A DNA stretch of 64,000 nt from Brevibacterium sp. CCUG 69071. GTDB taxonomy: Bacteria; Actinomycetota; Actinomycetes; Actinomycetales; Brevibacteriaceae. Shown here piece after piece: positions 17,618-27,141 of the stretch. Positions within the stretch are counted from its first letter, which is position 1. Each line of letters begins with the position of its first letter. The notes beneath the pieces are model-generated. The model ran no database searches. It was not told the origin of the DNA and saw only the letters and a list, made by a program, of their open reading frames with translations. The translations under genes and the position numbers were made by a program. The stretch is from assembly GCF_021023135.1 (NCBI RefSeq), contig NZ_PGFV01000002.1:124001-188000 (forward strand), given 5' to 3'.

Positions 17618-17760
17618 CGGAGGTCCTTCCGGGTGACGGGATCGGTGATCGTCATGGGCGTGACCGGGCGGCTCGCCCCATTGAGATCAAAGGTATGCCC
17701 GCCGAGGCGGTCCCGGCCCGCCTGTTCCACGTCGTGGACTGCGGGCTCAGACCCGCAGCC

Positions 17761-19065
17761 TCAGAACTGCTTGCTGTCGACGTAGCGGGATTCGTCGGGC
17801 AGGTTGGCCAGGTAGTCGACGATGAAGTACGCGATCGCCTCCATCGTCGGGATGTCGCGCTGCCGGGCCCGAGACATGACCCGACGATGTTCGACGAATT
17901 CGTAGAAGATCTGCCCGGGCTCGAGCTTGTGCGTGAGGTGCTCGGGAATCGCCTGGATCAGCGGTTTGTAGACCTCTTCGAGCCACTTCCGCGCCGCCTC
18001 CGCCTCGCCGAGCTCCGCCGAGTCCTCACCCGTGGCCTCCGCCGACTCCGCGAATTCGGGGGCCGAACGGTACGAGTCGAGGTCGTTGAGCATGGTCCGC
18101 GCCTGGTTCTCGTTCGCCCCGATACCGGTCAGGCGCAGCAGCCTGCGGGAATGGTGGTTCGGCTCGACGACCTTCGGCTCGACGAGCAGGCTGACCCCGT
18201 CGAGGTCGGTCGTCACGGTCAGCTCACCGAGGTCGAAGCCCAGGTCGTTGAGGCGGCGGATGCGCTCGTCGATGCGCCAGCGCTCGTTGACGCTGAACTC
18301 CTCGACCCGGGTGAGCTCGGTCCACAGCCCCTCATAGGACTCGCACAGTCGCTGCCCCGCGGCAAGCGGATCGATCGCAGGATCGATGAGACCGGCGGCC
18401 TGCAGATCGAGGAAGTCTCCGGCGATGTTCGTCCGCGCGATGCGCAGATCCATCTGCCGCTGCCCGTCCGAGAGCTGATCGTGCAGCTCGCCGGTCTCGG
18501 CGTCGACGACATAGGCGGCATAGGCGTCGGCATCGCGGCGGAACAGGGTGTTCGACAGCGATACATCGCCCCAGTAGAAGCCGACGAGGTGGAGCCTGGC
18601 CAGAAGCACGGCAAGAGCATCGACGAGGCGGCCCCCGGTGTCCTGAGCGAGATCCCGGGAGAACAGGGCCCGGTAGGGCAGGGAGAAATCGAGATAGGCC
18701 GTGATCAACGCTCCCGGCAGAGCCTCCCCCGAGGCGGACCTCCGGTCGGTGACATAGGCGCGGGCCGCGACGGTGGGGACGTCGAGATTCTCGAGCACGC
18801 CGAGGATGTCGAATTCGCGCAGGGCCTGCCGGTTCTCGGTCTCCTTGATTGCGAGCACCTCATCGCCGATCTCGACGTAGCGCACGATGTGGCGGGAGAT
18901 GCCTCGGGGCAGTCCGCCGAGCAGATCCTCCGGCCAGTCGCTGAGCGGAAGATGCCAGGGCAGCTCGGCCAGCGCGGAGTGCTCCGCAGTGCGCACCGCC
19001 TGGATCCGCGGCGCCGGGATCTCAGCCGAGGTCGCTGCCTCGGCGGGCGACGGGACCTCGGACAC
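17761..19065 (-). CDS. DUF4032 protein with a kinase-like (LPS-kinase/RIO-type) fold
   Basis: 434 aa. The N-terminal half has kinase-like features: EVLAIKETENRQALREFDIL could give a nucleotide-binding Lys, and LHLVGFYWGDVSLSNTLFRRDADAYAAYVVDAETGEL resembles an atypical catalytic HGD..N...D loop with GD..L.N and the later VVDAETG in the place of DFG. The C-terminal half (about 240-400, DERIRRLNDLGFDLGELTV, NHHSRRLLRLTGIGANENQA) matches the DUF4032 region of actinobacterial proteins. The GTG start is 3 nt past the stop of the degenerate ABC gene, so they form one operon. Substrate and function are unknown; kinase activity is an inference from motif order. Confidence 0.75.
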   Translation of the reverse strand: MSEVPSPAEAATSAEIPAPRIQAVRTAEHSALAELPWHLPLSDWPEDLLGGLPRGISRHIVRYVEIGDEVLAIKETENRQALREFDILGVLENLDVPTVAARAYVTDRRSASGEALPGALITAYLDFSLPYRALFSRDLAQDTGGRLVDALAVLLARLHLVGFYWGDVSLSNTLFRRDADAYAAYVVDAETGELHDQLSDGQRQMDLRIARTNIAGDFLDLQAAGLIDPAIDPLAAGQRLCESYEGLWTELTRVEEFSVNERWRIDERIRRLNDLGFDLGELTVTTDLDGVSLLVEPKVVEPNHHSRRLLRLTGIGANENQARTMLNDLDSYRSAPEFAESAEATGEDSAELGEAEAARKWLEEVYKPLIQAIPEHLTHKLEPGQIFYEFVEHRRVMSRARQRDIPTMEAIAYFIVDYLANLPDESRYVDSKQF

Positions 19066-19068
19066 CGC

Positions 19069-19776
19069 TCAGGATTCCCCGTCGGCGATCGAGGCCACGA
19101 GCGCCTCGGCGACTTCGGGTTTCTCCACCCCGACCAGGCGGCCGTGGTCGAGGAAGGCGATCCGGTCGCCGAGGACCTTCGCATCCTCGAGGTCGGAGGT
19201 GGCGTAGAGGGTGGTCAGTGCGAACTCCTGCTGCAGGTCCTTGACCAGGGCAAGGGTCTCGGCCTTGTGCTCGGGCACGAGGTTGACCACGGGTTCGTCC
19301 ATGATCAGGACCTTGGGTCGTCGCACCACGGCCCGGGCCAGGGCGATGGTCTGACGCTGGAGCTGGGAGAGGTCGCCGGGAACGGAGTCGAGGAAGTCTC
19401 GCAGGCCGATCTTCGAGGTCACCGACTCGACTCTCTCGGCGATCTCCTCGGCGGGCAGACCGTCGACGCGCAGGGCGAAGCCGAGGTTGTCGCGCACACT
19501 CATATGCGGGTAGAGCGCATAGCTCTCGAGGGCGAGGGTGACATCGCGATCGTTGACCGCGGCGTGGGTGACGTCGACCCCGTCGATGAGGATGGTTCCC
19601 GACTTCGGCGCTTCGAGCCCGTGGAGCATGCGCAGAATCGTCGACTTGCCGGATCCCGATGGACCGTAGAGGACGAGGAACTCGCCGTCGTCGATGAAGA
19701 GGTTGAAAGGATGCACGGAATCGGACGCGGTGTTCTCGTAGGCGTGACTGAGGCCATTCAACGACACTGTTGACAT
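19069..19776 (-). CDS. Degenerate ABC-type ATPase, operon partner of the DUF4032 protein
   Basis: 235 aa from the ATG at 19776, which is preceded by AGGAGG. Overall similarity is to MalK/UgpC-type sugar importers. Walker A is intact (GPSGSGKST, 38-46) and Walker B keeps D160-E161 (VLIMDEP). Other motifs are lost: the Q-loop Gln is Glu84 (LESYALYPHM), the signature LSGGQ is LSQLQ (136-140), the D-loop NLD is NLV, and the switch His (VTHD) is Ser194 (ATSD). The C-terminal TOBE/OB domain is missing. It may bind ATP but is unlikely to be an ordinary transporter motor; no permease or binding protein lies nearby. Confidence 0.85.
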   Translation of the reverse strand: MSTVSLNGLSHAYENTASDSVHPFNLFIDDGEFLVLYGPSGSGKSTILRMLHGLEAPKSGTILIDGVDVTHAAVNDRDVTLALESYALYPHMSVRDNLGFALRVDGLPAEEIAERVESVTSKIGLRDFLDSVPGDLSQLQRQTIALARAVVRRPKVLIMDEPVVNLVPEHKAETLALVKDLQQEFALTTLYATSDLEDAKVLGDRIAFLDHGRLVGVEKPEVAEALVASIADGES

Positions 19777-19999
19777 GTTTCCTCCTAAGTAGTTCATGTA
19801 GTTCATGAGCAGCTGGTCGTCGGCGACCTGGCGGGGATGCTCAGTCACCTTCATCCTAAGCGCACCGAGGCGTTCACCGACATCCTATTCGACACAGCGT
19901 AGAGTGATTCTCAGCACTGTGTCAGTGCGCAGGTGCACAGCTGAGTGCGGGCTGGGCGGGACGCCCGGCCGCAGTGCCCCACACCTGCGCGCCCACCGA

Positions 20000-20005
20000 T
20001 AGACT
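20000..20005 (+). promoter_or_regulatory. -10 box of the first lacI-type gene, leaderless
   Basis: TAGACT followed by 7 nt (TCCCGGT) and the ATG at 20013. This start is 39 nt inside the longest open frame. Confidence 0.6.
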
Positions 20006-20012
20006 TCCCGGT

Positions 20013-20993
20013 ATGAAGGTCACGCTCGACGATGTCGCCGCCCATGCGGGAGTCTCCCTGGCGACCGTCTCGCGTGTGCTCGGCCGTCGCGGGGCCGTCG
20101 CCGAGGTGACACGGACCAAGGTGCTGACGGCGATGGACGAGCTCGGCTACGCGCGTTCGACGCTGCTCCATGAAGCGCCGAGGCGGTTGGTCGCTGTCGG
20201 TGCCCCCGGCAATCCCGAGCATTGGCAGGTCCAGGTCTGCACCCGGGTGGCCACGGCCCTGCAGGACCACGGCCTGCTCATCACCCGACCACCCGTGGAG
20301 ACCGAACCGGAACCCCTCGAGGTCGCGGTCCGGGCCGGTGCCGTCGCCCTCGTCACCCCGACCCTGACGAGTCTGCACACGACGATCCCCTGCATCCGCG
20401 TCGACGAGCAGTCCGCGGTGGGCGACGAGGATGCCAGCGGCGACATCATCGCCGCCCGCCTCGACCTCGGCGGGGGAATGACCACGGCCTTCGAGCACCT
20501 GCAGGCGATCGGACACCGTCGCATCGGTCTGATCTGCAACGACAGCGGGGAACTCGCGGTCCAGCTGATCCGCCGCTTCCGGGCCGAGCATCCGGCGCGC
20601 AACCTCGGTGTCCGGCTCGATGACTGGATCGCCCAGGTTCCCAAGTCCTTCTCCGGCGGTTCGCGGGCGGTGCTCGACCTCAAGGATGCGACCTGCACCG
20701 CGGTCATCGTCCAGTCGGCCCTGCAGCTGCACGGGGCGCTGCACGGCCTGCGCAACCGGCACCTCCAGGTTCCGCGGGACATGTCGGTCGTCGGCTTCGG
20801 CGACGCTCCGACGATGAAGTTCACAGGTCCGCCGGCCACGGTCCTCGGCCTCGATGTCGATGGACTCTCGAACGCCCTCGTCGGGGCGACCCTGCAGACG
20901 CTGCGCATCTCCTCGACCGGACTGCCCTCGGTTCCACCGGTCTTCCGCCCGCGGCTGATCGCCCGGACCTCGACGGCGGCGGCCCGACAGTGA
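20013..20993 (+). CDS. LacI-family transcriptional regulator 1
   Basis: 326 aa. The N-terminal helix-turn-helix VTLDDVAAHAGVSLATVSRV with hinge KVLTAMDELGYA is typical LacI. The effector domain follows, with AIGHRRIGLIC and VVGFGDAPTMKFTGPPATVLGLD, the periplasmic-binding-protein fold. It diverges from the degenerate ABC/DUF4032 operon across 236 bp and overlaps the next regulator by 4 bp. Target genes are not visible; the neighbouring ABC operon and otsBA are candidates by position only. Confidence 0.9.
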   Translation: MKVTLDDVAAHAGVSLATVSRVLGRRGAVAEVTRTKVLTAMDELGYARSTLLHEAPRRLVAVGAPGNPEHWQVQVCTRVATALQDHGLLITRPPVETEPEPLEVAVRAGAVALVTPTLTSLHTTIPCIRVDEQSAVGDEDASGDIIAARLDLGGGMTTAFEHLQAIGHRRIGLICNDSGELAVQLIRRFRAEHPARNLGVRLDDWIAQVPKSFSGGSRAVLDLKDATCTAVIVQSALQLHGALHGLRNRHLQVPRDMSVVGFGDAPTMKFTGPPATVLGLDVDGLSNALVGATLQTLRISSTGLPSVPPVFRPRLIARTSTAAARQ

Positions 20994-22054
20994 GCGAACA
21001 CAGTGAGCGAGCCCAGACAATGAGCGAGCACAGGCACGTCGGACTCGCCGACATCGCCGCGACGGCTGGGGTCTCGAAGGCCACGGCCTCGCGGGCGCTG
21101 CGCGATCACACCTCCGTCTCGCCGACCTCTCTGGCGAAGGTCAGACAGGCCCTGGCGATCCTCGGGGTGGAAGGAGAACCTTGGGAGACTCCGCGAGCGG
21201 ACACGGCTACGATCGCGCTCATCAAACCCGCAGTGGGCTCGGGCAACGTCGATCCCTATGTGCGCCTGTCCGAGATCCTGACGAACCGGATGTTCTCCTC
21301 CCGCATCGCCGTCGTCCATGTCGAGGCGCAGCTCGAACGTGTCGAGGCCCTCGCCGAGTCCCTGTTGGAGACGGGCGTGGGCGGGCCGAGCGTGGCCGGA
21401 GCGATCGTCGTCGGTGGGGGAGCGGCCGGCGTGCTCGCCGGAGTGCTGGACGAGCGCGGACTGCCCTTGATCAGGATCTCGAATGCCCGGCACGAGGATG
21501 GGATCTCACGGATCTACCTTGACGCCACCGGGGGCATCGACACCGCCGTCCAGCACCTCGTCCACCTCGGCCACCGGCGCATCGGTCTGGCGGTGCTCGC
21601 CGATTCGGCGGCGCCGGCCCGGATCGCGGGTTTCCGCAAGTCGATGGCCGGCGTCCTCCACATTCCGGCCACCCGCGATCAGGCCCCCGTCGTCGAAGCC
21701 GCGGGGGGAGCGATGGCCGGCGTCGCCGCCGCCGAGGAGCTGCTCGACATGCGCTGCACCGCGGTCATCGCCTGCGCGCCTTCGCTGTCCTTCGGGATCC
21801 TCGAGGCGGCGCAGAGGCTGCGCCTTGAAGTGCCGCGCGATCTGTCCCTGCTCACCGTCGGCGATGTGCCCGACGCCGATGTCATCGCCCCGCCGCTGTC
21901 TCAGGTCAGCTACGACTGGAACACTGTCGCGCAGTCGGCGATCGATGAGATGCGCACGATGATCGAGGCCGGCCCCGAACCCGCGCACATCGACTACACC
22001 GTCGCCCCGGATCTCGTGCTGCGCGCCAGCGCGGTGCCCCCGCAACGACGCTGA
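20990..22054 (+). CDS. LacI-family transcriptional regulator 2
   Basis: 354 aa. Helix-turn-helix VGLADIAATAGVSKATASRA, hinge AKVRQALAILG, and a C-terminal ligand domain (HLGHRRIGLAVLADSAAPAR, LLTVGDVPDADVIAPPLSQV). The GTG start overlaps the stop of regulator 1 (GTGA). An ATG 30 nt inside (MSEHRHVG) is an alternative; the DNA between them is a small direct repeat of the start region. The two regulators are not close copies. The last codons begin a tandem repeat that runs on past the stop. Confidence 0.88.
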   Translation: MSEHSERAQTMSEHRHVGLADIAATAGVSKATASRALRDHTSVSPTSLAKVRQALAILGVEGEPWETPRADTATIALIKPAVGSGNVDPYVRLSEILTNRMFSSRIAVVHVEAQLERVEALAESLLETGVGGPSVAGAIVVGGGAAGVLAGVLDERGLPLIRISNARHEDGISRIYLDATGGIDTAVQHLVHLGHRRIGLAVLADSAAPARIAGFRKSMAGVLHIPATRDQAPVVEAAGGAMAGVAAAEELLDMRCTAVIACAPSLSFGILEAAQRLRLEVPRDLSLLTVGDVPDADVIAPPLSQVSYDWNTVAQSAIDEMRTMIEAGPEPAHIDYTVAPDLVLRASAVPPQRR

Positions 22055-22190
22055 GGGCTGTGTCGCGCATTGACCCGTGAAGGCCGTGCCCCGCAGTGAC
22101 GCTGCGGGTTGTGCCTCCGCAACGATGGTGAGGTCCGTGCCCCCCGCAGCGACGCTGAGGGCTGTGCCCTTGCACTGACGGTGAAGGCCG
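22041..22190. repeat. Imperfect tandem repeat, about 26 bp, about 6 copies, seeded in the 3' end of the second lacI gene
   Basis: The first unit contains the last codons and TGA of the upstream gene (CGCAACGACGCTGAGGGC). Decayed copies follow with the core CGCARYGACGSTGARGGC and GTGCCCC spacers up to the otsB end. It fills the 173-bp gap between convergent genes. Confidence 0.7.
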
Positions 22191-22227
22191 GCGCCGAGGC
22201 GGGGGACCGGCCGATTCAGGTGCGCGG

Positions 22228-23142
22228 TCAGGAATCGTCTGCGCTGCGGCGCTGCGCGGAAAGACGTTGTGCTGCGAGACGCTGCTTAGCGAGGCGGGCC
22301 AGCAGTGCGGCGACCGCATCCGGATCCGCGATCCGCACGGGTGCCCGGGTCGGAGCCGGGCCGACCTTGACGCCCAGCACTGCCGCCGGGTGGTCGGCGG
22401 AGAGCCTCTCGAGTTCGGCGAAGGCGTCCTCATCGGTGACATCGTCGCCGAAGTAGGCCACCGCGGTCGCCGCCTCGGCGGTCATGAGCTCGCGCAGTCC
22501 GTCGCCCTTCGTCGCCTGCTTGACGGCGAGTTCAGTGATGTCGTGGCCTTCGATGACACGGATGTCGGGGAACTCCTGCTGCACGGCGACGGCGTGCTCG
22601 TGGAGAGCGGAGGCGAATGCGGCGTCGAAGCCGCGCGTGTGCACGGTCCGCGAATAGGGCTTCCTCTCGACCCTGAACCCGGTGGCCGAGGGTGCCTCGG
22701 CGGCCTCGACGGGCAGTGTGTGTGCGAATGAATCGAGGTGGTCATCGATCGCTGAGAGCATCGACCTCTCCGCGGCCGTGAGCTCGGGGGAACGGGCGGC
22801 GGTGCCGAGGTCCACCTCGGCGCCGTGGGAGCCGACGATCCAGACGTCCTCTGGGGGCGCGGTCAGCCTGCGCAGAGTCGCGATGTCGCGACCGGAGACC
22901 AGGGCCACTCGGGTGCCGGGGATCGAGCTCAGCGCCGCGATCGCCGCGGCGGACTCAGGCAGGATCCGGGAGGTCTCGGGGTCGTCCTGCAGGGGCGCGA
23001 GGACCCCGTCGAAGTCGAGGGCGATGAGGACCCGCTCTGCGGTGACGAGCTCACGCAGATCCACCTCGGCGGGGTTGGTGAAACCGGGAGACTGGGTGGC
23101 CGGTGGGCAGGCAGGCGGAGAGGAAGTCGGATCCGAGGTCAC
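22228..23142 (-). CDS. otsB: Trehalose-6-phosphate phosphatase
   Basis: 304 aa HAD-superfamily enzyme. The nucleophile motif is ALD43-F-D45-GVLAP, motif 2 is VALVSGRD, and motif 4 is [13 protein letters not shown] with the acidic Mg ligands. A cap domain lies between ([16 protein letters not shown]). An N-terminal Pro/Ser-rich stretch of 28 residues and an Ala/Arg-rich end ([14 protein letters not shown]) flank the core. It removes phosphate from trehalose-6-phosphate. The GTG start is 9 nt past the otsA stop, with AGGAG upstream: an otsA-otsB operon for trehalose as compatible solute and stress protectant. Confidence 0.92.
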   Translation of the reverse strand: MTSDPTSSPPACPPATQSPGFTNPAEVDLRELVTAERVLIALDFDGVLAPLQDDPETSRILPESAAAIAALSSIPGTRVALVSGRDIATLRRLTAPPEDVWIVGSHGAEVDLGTAARSPELTAAERSMLSAIDDHLDSFAHTLPVEAAEAPSATGFRVERKPYSRTVHTRGFDAAFASALHEHAVAVQQEFPDIRVIEGHDITELAVKQATKGDGLRELMTAEAATAVAYFGDDVTDEDAFAELERLSADHPAAVLGVKVGPAPTRAPVRIADPDAVAALLARLAKQRLAAQRLSAQRRSADDS

Positions 23143-23151
23143 GTGGGGCTC

Positions 23152-24807
23152 CTATCGAGCGGCAGAGGTATCGGAGGACGAGGCGCGGTCGGAGTCTGAA
23201 GGGCGCTGGGCGGTCGCAGCGTCGGCGTTCGCGGGGCGCTCGGAGTCTGCAGGACCCTCGGAGTTCGCGGCACGGTCGGAGGGAGTCGCGGGCCGGTCGG
23301 GGGCGGTCGTCGTCCTGTCCGGCAGGGCCGTGGGCCGGTCGGGAATGACAGCCTCGGGGTTCGTGCGGATCGCGTCGAGCTCGGCGAGGAAGGTCTTCGA
23401 CCACAGGCTGACGGTGTCCGTGGCGATCTTCTTGCGCATCTGCTTCATCCGCCGCGACCGGGTCTTCTCGTCCATCTGCACGGCCTCGAGGATGCCCGCC
23501 TTGAGGTTGCCGATGTCGTGCGGGTTGACCATCACGGCGCCCTTGAGCTGCTCGGCGGCGCCGGTGAATTCGGAGAGCACGAGTGCGCCGTCGTCACGGC
23601 GGCGGCACGCGACGTACTCCTTGGCCACGAGGTTCATGCCGTCGCGCAGCGCGGTGACGAGCATGACGTCGGCGGCGAGGAAGAAGGCCGTCATCTCATC
23701 GCGCGGATAGGAATGGTGGAGGTAGCGGACCGCGATGGAGCCGACATCGGCCTGTTCGCCGTTGATCCGCCCGACCGCGAGCTCGACGTCGTGCCGGATG
23801 ATCTTGTACTGCTCAAGCCGCTCACGAGAGGGCGTCGCGATCTGGATGAGCACGATGTCCTCGACATCGAGCCGCCCCTCGGCCAGCAGCTCGCCGAAGG
23901 CCTTGAGCCGATGCCGGATGCCCTTCGTGTAGTCCATCCGATCCACGCCGAGGAGGATGACCTTGGGATCGCCGACCTCCTCGCGGATCTGCCGGGCCCG
24001 CTCGATGATCTTCGGATCCCGAGCGAGCTCCTCGAGATAGGGAGTGTCGATCGAGATCGGGAACGCCTCGGCGCGGACCAGATGGGGCGGGAGGAAGTCC
24101 CCGGCCGGCACCGAGACCGTCGACCCCTTGGTCGTGAAGTTCAGTCGAGCCCGCACGGCTCGGCGGAAGTTCGCCGCATCGGCAGGCCGTTGGAAGCCGA
24201 TGAGATCGGCGCCGAGGAGGCCGCGGAGGATGTCATCACGCCAGGGCAGCTGGGCGAAGAGTTCGAAGGGAGGGAAGGGGATGTGGTTGAAAAAGCCGAT
24301 CGCCAGGTCTGGGCGCATCCGCCGAACCATCTGCGGGACCAGCTGAAGCTGATAATCGTGGATCCACACGGTCGCGGACTCTGCGGCCACCTCGGCGACC
24401 TTGGCCGCGAAGCGCTCATTGACCCGCACATACGCATCCCACCAGGTGCGGTGGTACTCGGGCGGGACGATGACGTCGTGGTAGAGAGGCCACAGTGTGG
24501 CGTTGGAGAACCCTTCGTAATACCTGAGGACATCCTCATTTGTCAGGGTCACCGGGATGAGGTGCATGCCGTCGATCGTGAAGGGGTCGAAATCGACGTC
24601 CGGCACCCCGGTCCACCCGATCCAGGCACCCTCCTGAGCCTTCATCACCGGAGCCACCGCAGTGACCAAACCTCCAGGTGAGGTGCGCCACCCCTGGTTC
24701 GGATCCGAAGCATCGCGATCGACGGGAAGGCGGTTGGCGACGACGACGAAATCACTGTCACCATATGGGGAATCGGTGCTCGGCGCGGCAGAGTCGACGG
24801 TGTTCAT
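23152..24807 (-). CDS. otsA: Trehalose-6-phosphate synthase
   Basis: 551 aa GT20 glycosyltransferase. [13 protein letters not shown] near the N-terminus, [27 protein letters not shown] with the [10 protein letters not shown] loop, [18 protein letters not shown] and [17 protein letters not shown] are the diagnostic nucleotide-sugar and glucose-6-phosphate motifs. After about residue 480 there is a tail of 70 residues, low-complexity and rich in DRP/SDR repeats, not part of the enzyme core. The ATG has AGGAGG upstream. Only 62 bp separate it from the divergent kinase gene. Confidence 0.94.
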   Translation of the reverse strand: MNTVDSAAPSTDSPYGDSDFVVVANRLPVDRDASDPNQGWRTSPGGLVTAVAPVMKAQEGAWIGWTGVPDVDFDPFTIDGMHLIPVTLTNEDVLRYYEGFSNATLWPLYHDVIVPPEYHRTWWDAYVRVNERFAAKVAEVAAESATVWIHDYQLQLVPQMVRRMRPDLAIGFFNHIPFPPFELFAQLPWRDDILRGLLGADLIGFQRPADAANFRRAVRARLNFTTKGSTVSVPAGDFLPPHLVRAEAFPISIDTPYLEELARDPKIIERARQIREEVGDPKVILLGVDRMDYTKGIRHRLKAFGELLAEGRLDVEDIVLIQIATPSRERLEQYKIIRHDVELAVGRINGEQADVGSIAVRYLHHSYPRDEMTAFFLAADVMLVTALRDGMNLVAKEYVACRRRDDGALVLSEFTGAAEQLKGAVMVNPHDIGNLKAGILEAVQMDEKTRSRRMKQMRKKIATDTVSLWSKTFLAELDAIRTNPEAVIPDRPTALPDRTTTAPDRPATPSDRAANSEGPADSERPANADAATAQRPSDSDRASSSDTSAAR

Positions 24808-24856
24808 CTGCGCCTCCTCCTGTGTCGGTCCTTGGAATGAACTGTACCCGCTCGAC

Positions 24857-24862
24857 TAGGCT
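24857..24862 (+). promoter_or_regulatory. -10 box of the Ser/Thr kinase gene, leaderless
   Basis: TAGGCT followed by 7 nt (GTGACAG) and GTG at 24870; ATG follows at once at 24873. The spacing favours the GTG as start. Confidence 0.6.
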
Positions 24863-24869
24863 GTGACAG

Positions 24870-26927
24870 GTGATGGTTCAGGATCTGGGAGGCTACCGCC
24901 TCATCGAGGAGCTCGGCTCGGGCGGCATGGGTGTCGTCTATCTCGGTGTCGACGGCGGAAACAACCCCGTGGCCGTCAAGGTCCTCCACCCCCACATCGC
25001 CAATGACGAGACCGCTCGCAAACGCCTCGCGCGCGAGGTGCGCACGCTGCGGAGGATCAAGCACCCTCGCATCGCCGAGGTCCTCGACGCCGAACTCGAC
25101 TCCGCGCAGCCCTTCATCATCACCGAGTTCGTCGACGGTCAGACGCTGTCCGACGATGTGCGGGAGAACGGGCCCTTCGCCGAGGACGAGCTCGTCCACT
25201 TCGGCCACGCCCTCCTCGACTCCCTCAACGCCGTCCACGAGTCCGGCGTCATCCACCGTGACCTCAAACCTGCGAACGTGATGATCATGGACGGCGAGCC
25301 GATGGTCATCGACTTCGGCATCGCCCAGGTCGCCGACGAGGTGCGGGTCACCGCGACCGGCCTCGTCATGGGCACTCCCGGCTACCTCTCACCCGAGATC
25401 GCCGATGGGAAGACCTCGAGCGAGAAGACCGACTGGTGGGGGTGGGCCGCGACCATGGCCTTCGCCGCCACCGGCCGCAACCCCTATGGCTCCGGTCCTC
25501 TCGAGGCGGTGCTGGGACGGGTCGCGATGGGCAAGTTCGACCTCGACGGGGCTCCGCGGAACTTCGTCCCCCTGCTGGGAGCGTGCCTCGACCCCAAGCC
25601 CGAACGTCGTCCCAGCGGGCAGATGATCCTCGACGCCCTCGTCGACATCGAGTCCGGGCGTCCCCCGCAGCTCGGAGCCGGCTCGTCATCCGGTGCGGCG
25701 GCCAGAGGCGCCGACGGCCAGCGCCGATCGCCGAGCGGAACCGCCGTCATGCCCGCCGTGGATGAAGGCATGGCCCCGGGCGGTCAGGCTGCCGGTCACG
25801 GTGCCCTGCGCGGTGACTATCCCAGCTCGGGCTATCCGGGTGCGGCACGACCGACCGCCGGAGGCTCTGCGGGGGGCGGGCATGCCGGCTCGCATCCGGG
25901 GCACTACGGTGCTCAGGATCAGTACGGCGTTCAGGGCCAGGGCTCTCAGGGTCAGGGCTTCGCGCCGGGCGGACAGAGCTATGCGCAGTCGGGGCAGACT
26001 TTCGCACAGCCGAACCAGCCGAACCAGCCGAACCAGCCGGGTCAGGCCGGTCCGGTCTCCGGACCTCCGCTGAATCGGGCAACCGCGCCGCCCTTGGGCA
26101 ATCCCAATGGAGGCATCCAGGCCGCTCCGGGGTCGCCGATGGCCGGAGCCGACCTCGGCGGGGCCGGATTCGTGCAGGCGAGCCCGGGCGGTCATCAGGG
26201 CGGGGCGCTGAGCAGGCCCGGCGATCCCGGAACGCTCTCCGGGGCGCAGCCCGGGCAGGGGATGCAGCCCGGCGGACCGGGCACGCAGCCCGGTCAGTTC
26301 GGCCAGCCGGGCTATGGCTGGATGCCGCTGACCTATCGCACCATTCGCACCGGCGGGTGGGTGGTCTTCTCACTCATCGTGCTGGCGGTGGCGATCATGC
26401 CGCTGAGCCCGCTGGTCATCTGCGCCTTCACTCTCGTGTGGTCGGTCTTCGCCCGGACGGGGACGCGCCTGGACCGGAAGGTGCAGAAGCATCGGTACGA
26501 ACGCGGGCTCGAGGGCGGAGGATTCGGGCGGACGCTCGCCTCGGCGCCGGGTGCCCTGCTTGCCTCGGCGCTGACCTCGATCGCCTCCTTCATCCTCCCG
26601 GCGATCGCGGGAATCGCGATGCTCGTGCTCACCCGACTCGACATCGCGGGCATCGTGCCCGGTGACTTCTCCGAGCAGTGGTCGGTGTGGGCCGCCGGTG
26701 CCGCCGGTGCCCTCGTCCTGTGGGTGGGGCCGGGTGCGGCCAGTCTGCGCTTCGGCTCGAAGCTCCTGGTCTCCGGCGCCACGCGCAACCAGCTGGGACG
26801 GCTCATCGCCCTCGCGGCGACCGCGCTGCTCATCATCATCGGTCTCATGGTCATCCAGAGCGGAGCGAACATGACCTGGTGGCCGCTGACGATCAATCCC
26901 TTCAACTACCTGCCCGGACCGGTGTGA
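24870..26927 (+). CDS. Membrane Ser/Thr protein kinase with a multispanning C-terminus
   Basis: 685 aa. Kinase domain about 9-265: Gly loop GSGGMGVVYLG, Lys37 (VAVKVLHPH), catalytic HRD131LKPAN, D148-F-G, activation segment ending GTPGYLSPE. It lacks PASTA repeats. Residues about 270-485 are a Gly/Pro/Gln-rich linker with QPN repeats. The C-terminal 190 residues contain four or five membrane helices (GGWVVFSLIVLAVAIMPLSPLV, ALTSIASFILPAIAGIAMLVL, LIALAATALLIIIGLMVIQ) instead of the single helix plus sensor of PknB. It should phosphorylate cytosolic targets; the signal is unknown. It diverges from otsA. Confidence 0.88.
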   Translation: MMVQDLGGYRLIEELGSGGMGVVYLGVDGGNNPVAVKVLHPHIANDETARKRLAREVRTLRRIKHPRIAEVLDAELDSAQPFIITEFVDGQTLSDDVRENGPFAEDELVHFGHALLDSLNAVHESGVIHRDLKPANVMIMDGEPMVIDFGIAQVADEVRVTATGLVMGTPGYLSPEIADGKTSSEKTDWWGWAATMAFAATGRNPYGSGPLEAVLGRVAMGKFDLDGAPRNFVPLLGACLDPKPERRPSGQMILDALVDIESGRPPQLGAGSSSGAAARGADGQRRSPSGTAVMPAVDEGMAPGGQAAGHGALRGDYPSSGYPGAARPTAGGSAGGGHAGSHPGHYGAQDQYGVQGQGSQGQGFAPGGQSYAQSGQTFAQPNQPNQPNQPGQAGPVSGPPLNRATAPPLGNPNGGIQAAPGSPMAGADLGGAGFVQASPGGHQGGALSRPGDPGTLSGAQPGQGMQPGGPGTQPGQFGQPGYGWMPLTYRTIRTGGWVVFSLIVLAVAIMPLSPLVICAFTLVWSVFARTGTRLDRKVQKHRYERGLEGGGFGRTLASAPGALLASALTSIASFILPAIAGIAMLVLTRLDIAGIVPGDFSEQWSVWAAGAAGALVLWVGPGAASLRFGSKLLVSGATRNQLGRLIALAATALLIIIGLMVIQSGANMTWWPLTINPFNYLPGPV

Positions 26928-27141
26928 GCGTGCCTGCCGCGGTGCCGCCAGGGCCTCGCGGCGACGTCGCGTTCGCTCAACGAAGACGCGTGGTCGAACG
27001 CTTATGTAATTGAACCTTGAACTTTACTGGGAACCGGACGGGTGCCGATTTCGGTACAGTGGGGGCGTCGGGCCGCACGCGTCGGCTCACCACCTCGGGT
27101 CCCAGGCCCGCCCGCTGACAGACGATCCAACGTGAGGAACA

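Noticed and set aside
17542..19773. 743-aa open frame on the plus strand
   Set aside because: Antisense to the SDR, DUF4032 and ABC genes, whose motifs are clear. High GC keeps opposite frames open.
19069..19776. Sugar ABC importer ATPase (MalK/UgpC)
   Set aside because: Signature, Q-loop, D-loop and His switch are lost, the TOBE domain is missing, and no permease or binding protein is adjacent.
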